Assembly: GCF_001866135.1 (NCBI RefSeq)
Contig: NZ_MODW01000005.1
Span: forward strand, 124,001-188,000
Source: Microbacterium sp. LCT-H2
Lineage (GTDB): Bacteria; Actinomycetota; Actinomycetes; Actinomycetales; Microbacteriaceae
Reading direction: 5' to 3'
DNA length: 64,000 nucleotides
The notes under the pieces were generated by a model. That model saw only the letters and a program-made list of their open reading frames with translations. It was not told the origin of the DNA and made no database searches. The stretch's first letter is position 1, and each line of letters opens with the position of its first letter. Shown here in pieces: positions 37,998 to 46,068 of the stretch. The translations under genes and the position numbers were made by a program.

Positions 37998-39106
37998 AGC
38001 GCCCCTCCCCGGATCGTCGTGTCGACCGCCGGCACGAGCGCGGCTGCGGCCGGCTCTCCTGCGCCGCCCGCGAGGAAGGCCTCGTGGTCGGGGTCCGACC
38101 CCTCCAGCACGCGGAGGACGTTCTCGTGCGCCAGGGCCCGGAGGTCGTCCTCCGACCAGCCTCTATGCCGCAGCTCGGCGAACAGCGCCGGGTACCCCGA
38201 GACGTCGCCGAGACCGTCCGGCATCGCATCAGAGCCGTCGTAGTCGGCGCCGATCCCGACCGCCTGCGCGCCGGCCACGCGACGCACGTGATCCAGGTGA
38301 TCGGCGACGTCCGCGACACCGACGCGCGGGGCCTCTCCCTCTCCCCCCGCCTCCCACCAGTCGCGACGGGCCTGCGAGACGAACGTGGGGACGAACGGCA
38401 CCATCACGACGCCGCCCTGCGCGCCGATCGCGGCGAGCACGTCGTCCGGCACGTTGCGGGGGTGGTCGCACAGGGCGAAGGCGCCGGAATGGCTCACCAT
38501 CACCGGGCGGGTCGTGACCTCCAGGGCCTGCCGCATGGTCGTCGGAGCGACGTGCGAGAGGTCGACGAGCACACCGATGCGGTTCATCTCGCGCACCACC
38601 TCGCGTCCGAAGTCCGTCAGACCGCCGTGGCGCGCCTCGTCGGTCGCCGAATCCGCCCAGGCGATCGTCCGCGACCAGGTGAGGGTGAGATACCGCGCGC
38701 CGAGACGCGCGAACTGCCGCAGCACGGCCAGCGATCCGCCGAGCTGGTCGCCACCCTCAATGCCGATGAGCGAGGCGATCCTCCCCTCCGCCATCGCCGC
38801 ACGCGCGTCGGCCGCCGTCCGAGCAATCGCGAAGCGCTGCGGGTGGGCGTCGACGAGGCGGTGCACGAAGTCGATCTGCTCGAGCGTGGCCACCACCTGC
38901 TCCGCCCCCTCCAGCACGGGATCGACCCAGACCGACCAGAACTGGCCGGCGACCCCGCCCGCGGTCAGTCGCGGCAGATCCGTCTGCGTGGCCGCCACCG
39001 CCCCGGAGAGCTCCGCGACCCGATAGCCGAGCAGCGTCCTGCTCGCCCAGGCCAGATCGTTGTGGCCGTCGATCACCCGATCGATCGGCAGGTCCGCGTC
39101 GACCAT
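37994..39106 (-). CDS. Membrane-dipeptidase-type (M19) zinc dipeptidase
   Basis: A 370-residue M19 enzyme with all metal-ligand motifs: DGHNDLAW (about 13-20, HxD), GIEGG (about 118-122), DLSH (about 198-201), VSHS (about 220-223) and GADYDG (about 290-295). M19 enzymes accept dipeptides with a C-terminal D-residue, including D-Ala-containing dipeptides. The ATG at 39106 is preferred to one at 39124 because AGAGGA lies just upstream of it and it avoids overlapping the preceding gene. Confidence 0.93.
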   Translation of the reverse strand: MVDADLPIDRVIDGHNDLAWASRTLLGYRVAELSGAVAATQTDLPRLTAGGVAGQFWSVWVDPVLEGAEQVVATLEQIDFVHRLVDAHPQRFAIARTAADARAAMAEGRIASLIGIEGGDQLGGSLAVLRQFARLGARYLTLTWSRTIAWADSATDEARHGGLTDFGREVVREMNRIGVLVDLSHVAPTTMRQALEVTTRPVMVSHSGAFALCDHPRNVPDDVLAAIGAQGGVVMVPFVPTFVSQARRDWWEAGGEGEAPRVGVADVADHLDHVRRVAGAQAVGIGADYDGSDAMPDGLGDVSGYPALFAELRHRGWSEDDLRALAHENVLRVLEGSDPDHEAFLAGGAGEPAAAALVPAVDTTIRGGAL

Positions 39107-39107
39107 C

Positions 39108-39995
39108 TCAGTCCTCTCGTCCATCCAGCACCGCGTTCATCCGCGCGGTGAGTACCGGGTCCACGGCGTGCGCGACACCGTCCAGCTCGCGCACGGGCAC
39201 CGCACCCCGGGTGCTGGAGCAGAGCCAGAGGGCGTCCGCCCGCTCCAGATCGTCCCGCACCATCGGACCGACGCGGGAGGGCACCTCGGCGAGTCCCGCG
39301 AAGACGTCGGCCTGGGTCGTCCCGGGGAGCACCCCATACTCGGGCGGTGGCGTGACCAGCGCCCCGTCGAGCCGCGCGATCAGCGTCGACCGCGGCCCTT
39401 CGAGGACGAACCCGTCGGTGCTGACGAAGACGACGTCGTCCGCACCCCGGCTCCGTGCCTCCCGCAGGGCCGCCTGGTTCACGGCGTAGGCGAGGGACTT
39501 CGCTCCCTGCAGCAGCCAGGGTGCCGTCTCCATGACGTCGTGCCGGTACCCGCGGTCGAGCACCACCGCGGAGACGCCCCGCGCGCGGACGGCCTCCGGG
39601 TCCTCTCCCGCGAAGCCCAGCACCCACCCCGTCGGGCCGGCCGCGTCGATCTCGTCCCCGCGGGTCATCGCGAACTTGATCGAGGCGATCTCCCCGTCGC
39701 GGAGCACTCCGGGGCGGGAGACCTCGGCGGCCGCGCGGCGCACCGCCCGCGCCCACCGCTCGCGGCCTGGCGCGGGCAGCCCCAGGAGCTGCGCCGAACG
39801 CTCCAGCCGCGCGAGATGCGCCTCCAGGGCCTGCGGCCTGCCTCCGCGCACCACGGCGGTCTCGAACACGCCGTCGCCGCGGGTCACGCCGAGGTCGGTC
39901 GCCCGGATGATCGGCTCCCGTGGATCGACGGCATGGATCCCGTCCTCCGCGGGCTCGGCGGCGAGATCGAGTCGGTACAGCAGCAGTGCGCGCAT
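39108..39995 (-). CDS. Class IV aminotransferase (D-amino-acid aminotransferase or aminodeoxychorismate lyase)
   Basis: A 295-residue PLP enzyme of fold type IV with the lysine Lys166 in GAKSLAYAVNQ and the EGPRSTL / GVLPGTTQADVF phosphate-binding segments. The sequence style is close to PabC-type lyases, but its place between a racemase/epimerase and a dipeptidase, and away from pab genes, makes a D-amino-acid aminotransferase equally plausible. The distinguishing residues cannot be judged without alignment. It starts 32 bases after the racemase gene. Confidence 0.82.
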   Translation of the reverse strand: MRALLLYRLDLAAEPAEDGIHAVDPREPIIRATDLGVTRGDGVFETAVVRGGRPQALEAHLARLERSAQLLGLPAPGRERWARAVRRAAAEVSRPGVLRDGEIASIKFAMTRGDEIDAAGPTGWVLGFAGEDPEAVRARGVSAVVLDRGYRHDVMETAPWLLQGAKSLAYAVNQAALREARSRGADDVVFVSTDGFVLEGPRSTLIARLDGALVTPPPEYGVLPGTTQADVFAGLAEVPSRVGPMVRDDLERADALWLCSSTRGAVPVRELDGVAHAVDPVLTARMNAVLDGRED

Positions 39996-40027
39996 GGGAT
40001 TCCGCTCTCGCAGGGTTCGGGGGCCGG

Positions 40028-41176
40028 TCAGCCCGCGGTCAGGACGGCCTCAGGGGCCTCGGCCACGGAGGAGTCGAAGACGCGGGACGCGTCACGGGCG
40101 ATGCGCTCGGCGAGCACCTCGTGTCCGATCCCCGGTCCGGTGGGGACCGTGACGCGACCGGCGACCGCGGTCACCGGAGGCTCGATGATGTCCGACTCGT
40201 AGTACTTGTCCGATCCCGACACATCCGACGGCAGCAGGAATCCCGGGAGCGAGGACAGCGCGACGTTCGCAGCCCGCCCGACGCCGAACTCGTGCATCCC
40301 GCCGCACCACACGGGGATGCCCGCGTCCCGCGCCATGTCGTGCGCGGCGCGGGCGACGGTGAGCCCGCCCATCCGCGACACCTTGATGTTGAGGACCCGC
40401 CCCGCTCCCAGCCGGATCATGGTCCCCAGGTCGCCGAGGTCGACGACAGACTCGTCCAGGCACACGTCCGTGTCGAGCCGCGCCTGCAGATCGGCGTGGG
40501 CCACGAGATCCCGTGGCGCGAAGGGCTGCTCGATCATGGTCAGCGCCTCGCGATCCAGGCGCGCGAACACCGCGGCCGCCCGCTCGTCATCGGCGTAGGC
40601 GCCGTTCGCGTCCACGTGGAGATCCAGATCGGGGTAAGCCCCGCGCACAGCACGCACCGGCTCGACATCCCATCCCGGAGCGATCTTGAGCTTGACGCGG
40701 GGGTAGCCGGCGGCGCGCTGCAGCTCCACCTGGGCGAGGAGCTCGTCGATCGACGCCTCGATGCCCAGCGACACCCCTGCGACGACTTCGTCACGCGTCC
40801 CGCCCAGCGCCGCGGCGAGCGCGATCCCCCGCCGCCGCGACACCAGGTCCCACACCGCTCCGGAGAACCCGGCCTTCGCGAACTCGTGCCCGCGGACCCG
40901 CGCCCACGACGACTCCAGCTCCGCCGGCTCCTCCCCCTCGGCACGGAGCAGCACGGGCACCAGGTAGCGGGTCGCGATCTCCCACGCGGTGACCGTGGTC
41001 TCCGCACCGTAGAACGGGTCGCTCGGAGACGCGATCTCCCCCCACCCCGTCTGGCCGTCGGCATCGGTGACCTCGACGAGCACGTGCTCGATGCCGGACT
41101 TGCGGTGCGAGCTCGTCTCGAAGCTGTGGCGCAGCGGCTGACGCAGGGCGAACAGCCGGACGCGGACGACCCTCAC
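40028..41176 (-). CDS. Enolase-superfamily N-acylamino-acid racemase / MenC-like / dipeptide epimerase
   Basis: A 382-residue muconate-lactonizing-subgroup enzyme. The acid-base lysines are seen as VKLK (Lys162, Lys164) and Lys265 (KVSRMGG), and the Mg ligands as Asp189 (VDANGAY), Glu216 (IEQPF) and Asp241 (LDES). It resembles the o-succinylbenzoate synthase / N-succinylamino-acid racemase family more than classical YcjG. No other men genes are present, so a racemase role is favoured. The start GTG (41174-41176) overlaps the SIS gene's stop. Confidence 0.9.
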   Translation of the reverse strand: MRVVRVRLFALRQPLRHSFETSSHRKSGIEHVLVEVTDADGQTGWGEIASPSDPFYGAETTVTAWEIATRYLVPVLLRAEGEEPAELESSWARVRGHEFAKAGFSGAVWDLVSRRRGIALAAALGGTRDEVVAGVSLGIEASIDELLAQVELQRAAGYPRVKLKIAPGWDVEPVRAVRGAYPDLDLHVDANGAYADDERAAAVFARLDREALTMIEQPFAPRDLVAHADLQARLDTDVCLDESVVDLGDLGTMIRLGAGRVLNIKVSRMGGLTVARAAHDMARDAGIPVWCGGMHEFGVGRAANVALSSLPGFLLPSDVSGSDKYYESDIIEPPVTAVAGRVTVPTGPGIGHEVLAERIARDASRVFDSSVAEAPEAVLTAG

Positions 41177-41862
41177 GCGTCCTCCTCCGGGCGGGCCCGC
41201 GCCGTCTCGGGGCCGTAGAGACCCAGGCGGGCCACCAGCCGGTCGCGCTCGGCCAGCCGCCGACGCGCTCCCTTCGCGCTCGCCGTGGTGAGCGCGCTCA
41301 GCAGATGGCACACGGCCGCGACCGGGGTCGGCGAGTCGGCGTACGACGCCGATCCGGTGCGCACCCGGATGAGCGAGGTCGCGATCGATGCGAGCGGGGC
41401 GTCCTCGCTGTCGGTGATGACGACGAGCTGACCGCCGGCCTCATGGAAGAGCCGCCCGAGCCGGACGGTCTCCTCGCGGTAGCGCCGCAGCGAGAACGCG
41501 ATGAGCACGTCACTGGCCCGCACGTCCGTGAGCACGGTGAGCGGCTGCAGCGCGTGCCCGTCGACGAGGAAGACGTTCGACAGCGTCGCCGAGAGATCCG
41601 CGTTGAGGAGCTGCGCGTACGCCGCCGCCTTGCCCTCGCCGGCCACGTACCGTCGTCGTGCGCCGAGCAGCAGCGCGGCGGCCTGCGGGACCTGAGCCGA
41701 ACGGCTGAGCTCCTCGAAGGTCTGGGCGAGCGTGCGCTGCTCCGTCTCGATGATCCGCGCCTGGATGCTCTCGGCGGAGAGGTTGGTGCGGATGCGCTCG
41801 CCGTAGCGGTCTCGCGGAGAGACGAGGTCGCGATCCTCCTGGTCGTGATGGTGGTCGTTCAT
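41173..41862 (-). CDS. SIS-domain protein related to MurR/RpiR regulators but without the HTH
   Basis: A 229-residue protein. Residues about 90-215 form a SIS domain (FSLRRYREETVRLGRLFHE and LVVITDSEDAPLA), matching the sugar-phosphate-binding half of MurR/RpiR regulators. The usual N-terminal HTH_6 of about 75 residues is not present; instead there is a His/Asp-rich start (MNDHHHDQEDRDL) and a helical region. It therefore may act as a ligand-sensing or co-regulatory protein instead of a direct repressor. It is coupled by four-base overlaps to the GNAT gene and the racemase gene. Confidence 0.75.
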   Translation of the reverse strand: MNDHHHDQEDRDLVSPRDRYGERIRTNLSAESIQARIIETEQRTLAQTFEELSRSAQVPQAAALLLGARRRYVAGEGKAAAYAQLLNADLSATLSNVFLVDGHALQPLTVLTDVRASDVLIAFSLRRYREETVRLGRLFHEAGGQLVVITDSEDAPLASIATSLIRVRTGSASYADSPTPVAAVCHLLSALTTASAKGARRRLAERDRLVARLGLYGPETARARPEEDA

Positions 41863-42635
41863 GCCGTGCCCTCCCCGGGTGTCGCGCGGTAGACCGCCGT
41901 GTCGTCGTCGAGGCGGGTGGCCCCGACGAGGACGTCTCCGCGGCGGAACACCGCGGTCATCGTCCGCTCCAGCTCCCGCCGGAGCACTGCGCGAGCCTCG
42001 ACGTCGAGCTCGCCGGGACGGGTCGGGATCGCGATCCAGGTGCCGCCGTCCGCCGCCACGGCTCGCCCCCAGTCGTCCGACCCGAGCACGGGAGGGACCG
42101 GGAGGGACCGGTGGGAAGGCCGTTCGGCGGCGTCCAGGTCCCACGAGACCACCAGGCGGTCGGTGTCGGGGCGGGCGTAGTAGTCCCGCTCGTAGGCGAT
42201 GCCGACGGCCCCGAGGGAGCTCAGGTTGAAATGGGCGTTGCGCGAGAGCAGCGGATCGAACGTCCACCGCATCGTCCGCTGCCCCCAGCGCACGGCCACG
42301 TCGCGCTGCGCCCGCTTGAGGGCCTGGCCGACGCCCCGCCCCTGAAATGCGGCGTCCACGGCGGCCGCCTGCGAATAGTGGAAGGAGGCACCCGCGGTGT
42401 CGCAGCCGGCGAAGCCGTACGCGAACCCGATCAGTTCCCCGTCGTCGGCGAAGGCACCGACCGCGGAACCGCCGTTGCGGGCGAGGGCGGTGAGCAGGTT
42501 GGCGTTGAGGGCGTACTCGTTCTCCGTGTACGCGAAGACGCGGGCGTACAGCGCGGCGGCCTCACGGAACTCGGTGTACCGGGTGAGTTCGCGGCAGCCG
42601 TGGGCGACACCGGCGGCCACCGAAGAATGAGGCAC
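41859..42635 (-). CDS. GNAT-family N-acyltransferase (COG3375-like)
   Basis: A 258-residue protein whose N-terminal half carries a GNAT fold with QGRGVGQALKRAQRDVA (about 93-109), the acyl-CoA pyrophosphate-binding loop. The C-terminal half, with a FDPLLSRNAHFNLSSLG segment (about 126-142), fits the COG3375 group found beside N-acylamino-acid racemases, where it is proposed to succinylate D-amino acids. It is the first gene of the leftward set and starts with GTG at 42633-42635. A GATACGTTTCC element lies immediately upstream. Confidence 0.8.
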   Translation of the reverse strand: MPHSSVAAGVAHGCRELTRYTEFREAAALYARVFAYTENEYALNANLLTALARNGGSAVGAFADDGELIGFAYGFAGCDTAGASFHYSQAAAVDAAFQGRGVGQALKRAQRDVAVRWGQRTMRWTFDPLLSRNAHFNLSSLGAVGIAYERDYYARPDTDRLVVSWDLDAAERPSHRSLPVPPVLGSDDWGRAVAADGGTWIAIPTRPGELDVEARAVLRRELERTMTAVFRRGDVLVGATRLDDDTAVYRATPGEGTA

Positions 42636-42697
42636 GATACGTTTCCTAAGATCGAGGAGTCCTGCTGCTGAGAGCGATGCTATCGGCGGGTTGCGGG

Positions 42698-42720
42698 GCG
42701 ATCAAGGGGCAAGATACGGT
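42698..42720 (+). promoter_or_regulatory. Promoter of the M20 peptidase gene
   Basis: TTGCGG around 42691-42696 and TACGGT at 42715-42720 with an 18-base spacer; the -10 box is eight bases from the GTG start, so the mRNA is probably leaderless. The -10 box lies inside a GATACGGTTCG element repeated elsewhere in this locus. Confidence 0.6.
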
Positions 42721-42728
42721 TCGTAACC

Positions 42729-43877
42729 GTGACGACTCTCTCGGCAGTGCGCGACGGGGACCATCCTTCCGACGACATCATCGCACTCGTGCGCGAACTC
42801 GTGCTGATCGAGACGCCGAGCCGCGACACGGAGGCGAGCGCCCGCATCGCCGACCTGCTGTCCGCCTGGTTCGCCGGCGTCGGCGGCAGCGTCCAGCGGA
42901 TCCCGCACGAGCTCGGGACGGATCTCGTCATCGACGTCCCCGGCACCGGAGACCCGGTCCTCCTCATCGGCCACACCGACACCGTGTGGCCGGTCGGCAC
43001 CCTGGCGGACGATCTGCCGTGGGCCGAGGACGGCGATGTCGTACGCGGCCCCGGCGCGTACGACATGAAGGCCGGCATCGTCGTGATACTGGAGACCCTG
43101 CGGCGCCTGCAGCCCCTGCCGCTCGCGCAGCGGCGCGCCGTGCGGATCGTGCTCGTCGCGGACGAGGAGATCGGCTCCCCCGTCTCGGGCCCCCTGCTCG
43201 CGGAACGGGCCAGGGGCGCGGCCTGCGCCATCGGCTTCGAGTCCCCCCATCCCGACGGCGCCCTCAAGGTCGGCCGCCGCGGCAGCGCCCGGGTGCGCAT
43301 CGCCGTCACCGGACGCGCAGCCCACGCCGCGCTCGACCCCGAGCACGGCGTCTCCGCGATCGACGAACTCGTGGACCAGCTCCTCCGGGTCCGCGCGATC
43401 GTGGCCGACCCCGCCCTGCCGAGCCCGGTGCTCTGCAACGTCGGCGTCATCGACGGCGGCGCCCGCACCAACGTCATCCCCGCGCAAGCTGCCGCCGAGG
43501 TCGGCCTCCGCTTCCTCGACCCGGGCTCGGAGGAACGCGTCCTCGCCGCTCTCCGCGGCCTGACCCCCGTACGCCCCGGCGCCCGCGTCGATGTCGCCGT
43601 CCTGAGCGCCCGCCCTGCCTGGCAGGCCTCCGCGGCGGACAGCGCCCTCCTGGCCCGGATCGCCGTGGCCGGTGCCGCGCTCGGCCAGCAGGTCGACGGC
43701 CGCCCCGCTGCCGGAGCCGGTGACACGAACCTCCTCGGCGGACGCGGGGTGCCGACGGTCGACGGCTTCGGTCCCCGAGGCGGCGGCGCGCATGCGGTGG
43801 ACGAGCATTTCCTGCGCTCCTCTCTGCACGAACGCATCGCGCTCCTGCGTGCCGTGCTCACCGTCACGGCGGAGTGA
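42729..43877 (+). CDS. M20-family metallopeptidase / N-acylamino-acid deacylase
   Basis: A 382-residue di-zinc M20 enzyme of the carboxypeptidase G2 / DapE-ArgE group. Metal ligands are seen as H82 (GHTDTVWP), D112 (GAYDMKAG), E146/E147 (ADEEIGSP), the FE near residue 171, and the C-terminal His in GGGAHAVDEH. There is no signal peptide, so it works inside the cell. It is divergent from the GNAT-SIS-racemase genes by 93 bases. Together with them it completes the known D-to-L conversion set in which an M20 enzyme removes the succinyl group from N-succinyl-L-amino acids. Confidence 0.88.
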   Translation: MTTLSAVRDGDHPSDDIIALVRELVLIETPSRDTEASARIADLLSAWFAGVGGSVQRIPHELGTDLVIDVPGTGDPVLLIGHTDTVWPVGTLADDLPWAEDGDVVRGPGAYDMKAGIVVILETLRRLQPLPLAQRRAVRIVLVADEEIGSPVSGPLLAERARGAACAIGFESPHPDGALKVGRRGSARVRIAVTGRAAHAALDPEHGVSAIDELVDQLLRVRAIVADPALPSPVLCNVGVIDGGARTNVIPAQAAAEVGLRFLDPGSEERVLAALRGLTPVRPGARVDVAVLSARPAWQASAADSALLARIAVAGAALGQQVDGRPAAGAGDTNLLGGRGVPTVDGFGPRGGGAHAVDEHFLRSSLHERIALLRAVLTVTAE

Positions 43878-44163
43878 CGATACGATTCCGGTTCCCGTGC
43901 CCGACCCGAACGGCCCGAGATACGTTCCGGATGTCTGCGACGTGTGATCGACGCCTCCGCGATCGGTTTCGGCGTGCGCATCCTGGCATCCGCGTGTTTC
44001 CGCCGTGTTACACCACCTCGACAGCCGGCGATCTTTCCCGAGGGCGGCAGATTTCTTCCGCGATACGCATCGAATGTCTTGACCACGGGGCCGTCTTCCG
44101 CTTGCATGGTCAGCACCGACCCGGCTTCACTGTGGATCCGGGCGGCGCCCGAAGGGACCTTCC
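43878..44163. other. Intergenic region with GATACG elements
   Basis: No gene seen. GATACGATTCC (43881), GATACGTTCCGG (43919) and GATACGCATC (44062) occur here. TTGACC near 44078 and TTGCAT about 17 bases further could be the promoter of the rightward ABC operon. AAGGGACC just before 44164 is the ribosome binding site. Confidence 0.5.
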
Positions 44164-45996
44164 ATGCGTCTTGCCCCCCGCTCCAGAACCGTGCGAAGTC
44201 TGACCGCCGCCGCGATCGCCTCCGCGCTCCTCCTCGCCGCTCCGGTCGGTGCCGCTCAGGCGCAGTCCGTCAGCGCCGCCACCGAATCCCCGGCATCCGA
44301 CACGACGCTGCGGATCGCCACCTCCGGGTTCGTGGACACGTTCAACCCGTTCATCTCGATCTACCTGACGCCGACGAACATCATCCGGTACGTCTACGAG
44401 TCGCTCGTGCAGAACGACGCCGAGGACGGCTCCCCCACGAAGGGTCTCGCCGACAGCTGGGAGGCGACCGACGGCGGCCAGACGTGGACCTTCACCCTCC
44501 AGGACGACCTGGTCTGGTCGGACGGCGAGCCGATCACCTCCGCCGATGTGAAGTACACGTACGACCAGATGATGACGGTGCCCGCGCTCGGCACCGCCAA
44601 CGGCAACCTCGTCTCCAACTTCGACACCGTCGAGACCCCCGACGACAAGACCGTCGTGATCACCCTGAAGACCCCGCAGGCCCCGAACCCCGGCTCGGAG
44701 ATCCCGATCGTCCCGAAGCACATCTGGGAGGAGGTCGACGATCCGACGACCTTCACCAACGACGCCGACGTGGTCGGCTCCGGCCCGTTCGTCCTCGACA
44801 GCTACTCGGCCAACCAGTCCATCGTGCTGAAGGCGAACGAGAGCTTCTGGCGGGGCGCCCCCAAGATCGACGCGATCCAGTACGTCTACTACACGAACTC
44901 GGACGCCCAGGTGCAGGCTCTCAAGGCGGGCGACGTCGACCTCGTCACCGGCCTCACCCCGACGCAGTTCTCGGCGCTCGAGGGCGTCGACGGCATCACC
45001 ACGCACTCCGGTGAGGGCCGCCGCTACCACTCGATCAGCATCAACGTCGGCCAGCAGACGCGCGACAACGTGCCCTACGGCACCGGCAACGCCGCGCTGA
45101 AGGAGCTCGAGGTGCGCCAGGCCATCCGTCTCGGCACCGACACGGCGACCCTCCTCGACAAGGTCCTGGACGGCGAGGGCACGCTCGCGACGAGCTTCAT
45201 CCCGGCGTCCTTCCCGAAGTGGCACCTCTCGGATGACGACGACGTGATCGTGGGCTTCGACCCCGAGGCCGCGCAGGCGAAGCTGGACGACGCGGGCTGG
45301 GTCCCCGGTGCCGACGGCATCCGCGAGAAGGACGGCCAGCGCCTGAGCCTGCGCCTGCTGACGGACGCGGACGACGCGAACGAGCAGTCCATCTCCGACT
45401 TCTTCGTCCCCTGGATGAAGGAGATCGGCATCGAGATCACGGTCGAGTCCACCGACTCCGACACGATCAGCGCGAAGGCCACCTCCGGCGACTACGACCT
45501 GTACTTCAGCGGCTGGTCGGTCAACCCCGACCCCGACTACCAGCTGGGCATCAACACCTGCATGAACCTGCCGACCGCGACCGACGGCACCGGCGGCACC
45601 ACGCAGGACGGGTACTGCAACCCGGAGTTCGACGAGATGTACGCCGCGCAGCGCTCCGAGATCGACGCCGACAAGCGCCAGGAGATCGTGCACGACATGC
45701 TCGCGCTGAACTACACCGACACCGCACAGGTCGCCACCTGGTACGCCAACTCGCTGGAGGCCTACCGCTCCGACCGCTTCACGGGCTTCACGCTGCAGCC
45801 GAAGGACGGCGGCATCATCGCCAACCAGGCCGGCTACTGGGGCTACCTCACCGTCGAGCCCGTCGAGGGCGCGACCGCCGGCGGCACCGGCACGAACACC
45901 GGACTCCTCATCGGAGGCATCGTCGTGGGGGTGGTCATCATCGGAGGGCTCATCTTCTTCCTGATCCGTCGCCGCAACATCGCCGACGTCGAATGA
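44164..45996 (+). CDS. Peptide-binding protein of an ABC transporter (SBP family 5), C-terminally membrane-anchored
   Basis: A 610-residue extracytoplasmic solute-binding protein with an ordinary signal peptide (cleavage near AQAQS, 30-35) and no lipobox. The family-5 stretch TWTFTLQDDLVWSDGEPITS lies at about 105-124. Unusually, a hydrophobic helix (about 580-602) followed by RRRNIADVE forms a C-terminal anchor, replacing the lipid used by the binding protein at 34063. It starts a seven-gene operon. The likely ligands are oligopeptides; binding specificity is not readable. Confidence 0.92.
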   Translation: MRLAPRSRTVRSLTAAAIASALLLAAPVGAAQAQSVSAATESPASDTTLRIATSGFVDTFNPFISIYLTPTNIIRYVYESLVQNDAEDGSPTKGLADSWEATDGGQTWTFTLQDDLVWSDGEPITSADVKYTYDQMMTVPALGTANGNLVSNFDTVETPDDKTVVITLKTPQAPNPGSEIPIVPKHIWEEVDDPTTFTNDADVVGSGPFVLDSYSANQSIVLKANESFWRGAPKIDAIQYVYYTNSDAQVQALKAGDVDLVTGLTPTQFSALEGVDGITTHSGEGRRYHSISINVGQQTRDNVPYGTGNAALKELEVRQAIRLGTDTATLLDKVLDGEGTLATSFIPASFPKWHLSDDDDVIVGFDPEAAQAKLDDAGWVPGADGIREKDGQRLSLRLLTDADDANEQSISDFFVPWMKEIGIEITVESTDSDTISAKATSGDYDLYFSGWSVNPDPDYQLGINTCMNLPTATDGTGGTTQDGYCNPEFDEMYAAQRSEIDADKRQEIVHDMLALNYTDTAQVATWYANSLEAYRSDRFTGFTLQPKDGGIIANQAGYWGYLTVEPVEGATAGGTGTNTGLLIGGIVVGVVIIGGLIFFLIRRRNIADVE

Positions 45997-46068
45997 GTCC
46001 GGCGAGACGCCGCGGGTGGCGGGCCTCCGCCCCCGCGGCGTCTCCCGGTCCGCTGTAAGGAGACCCCC

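Noticed and set aside
40028..41176. menC (menaquinone synthesis)
   Set aside because: No other men genes nearby and the context is peptide and amino-acid metabolism; kept only as an alternative.
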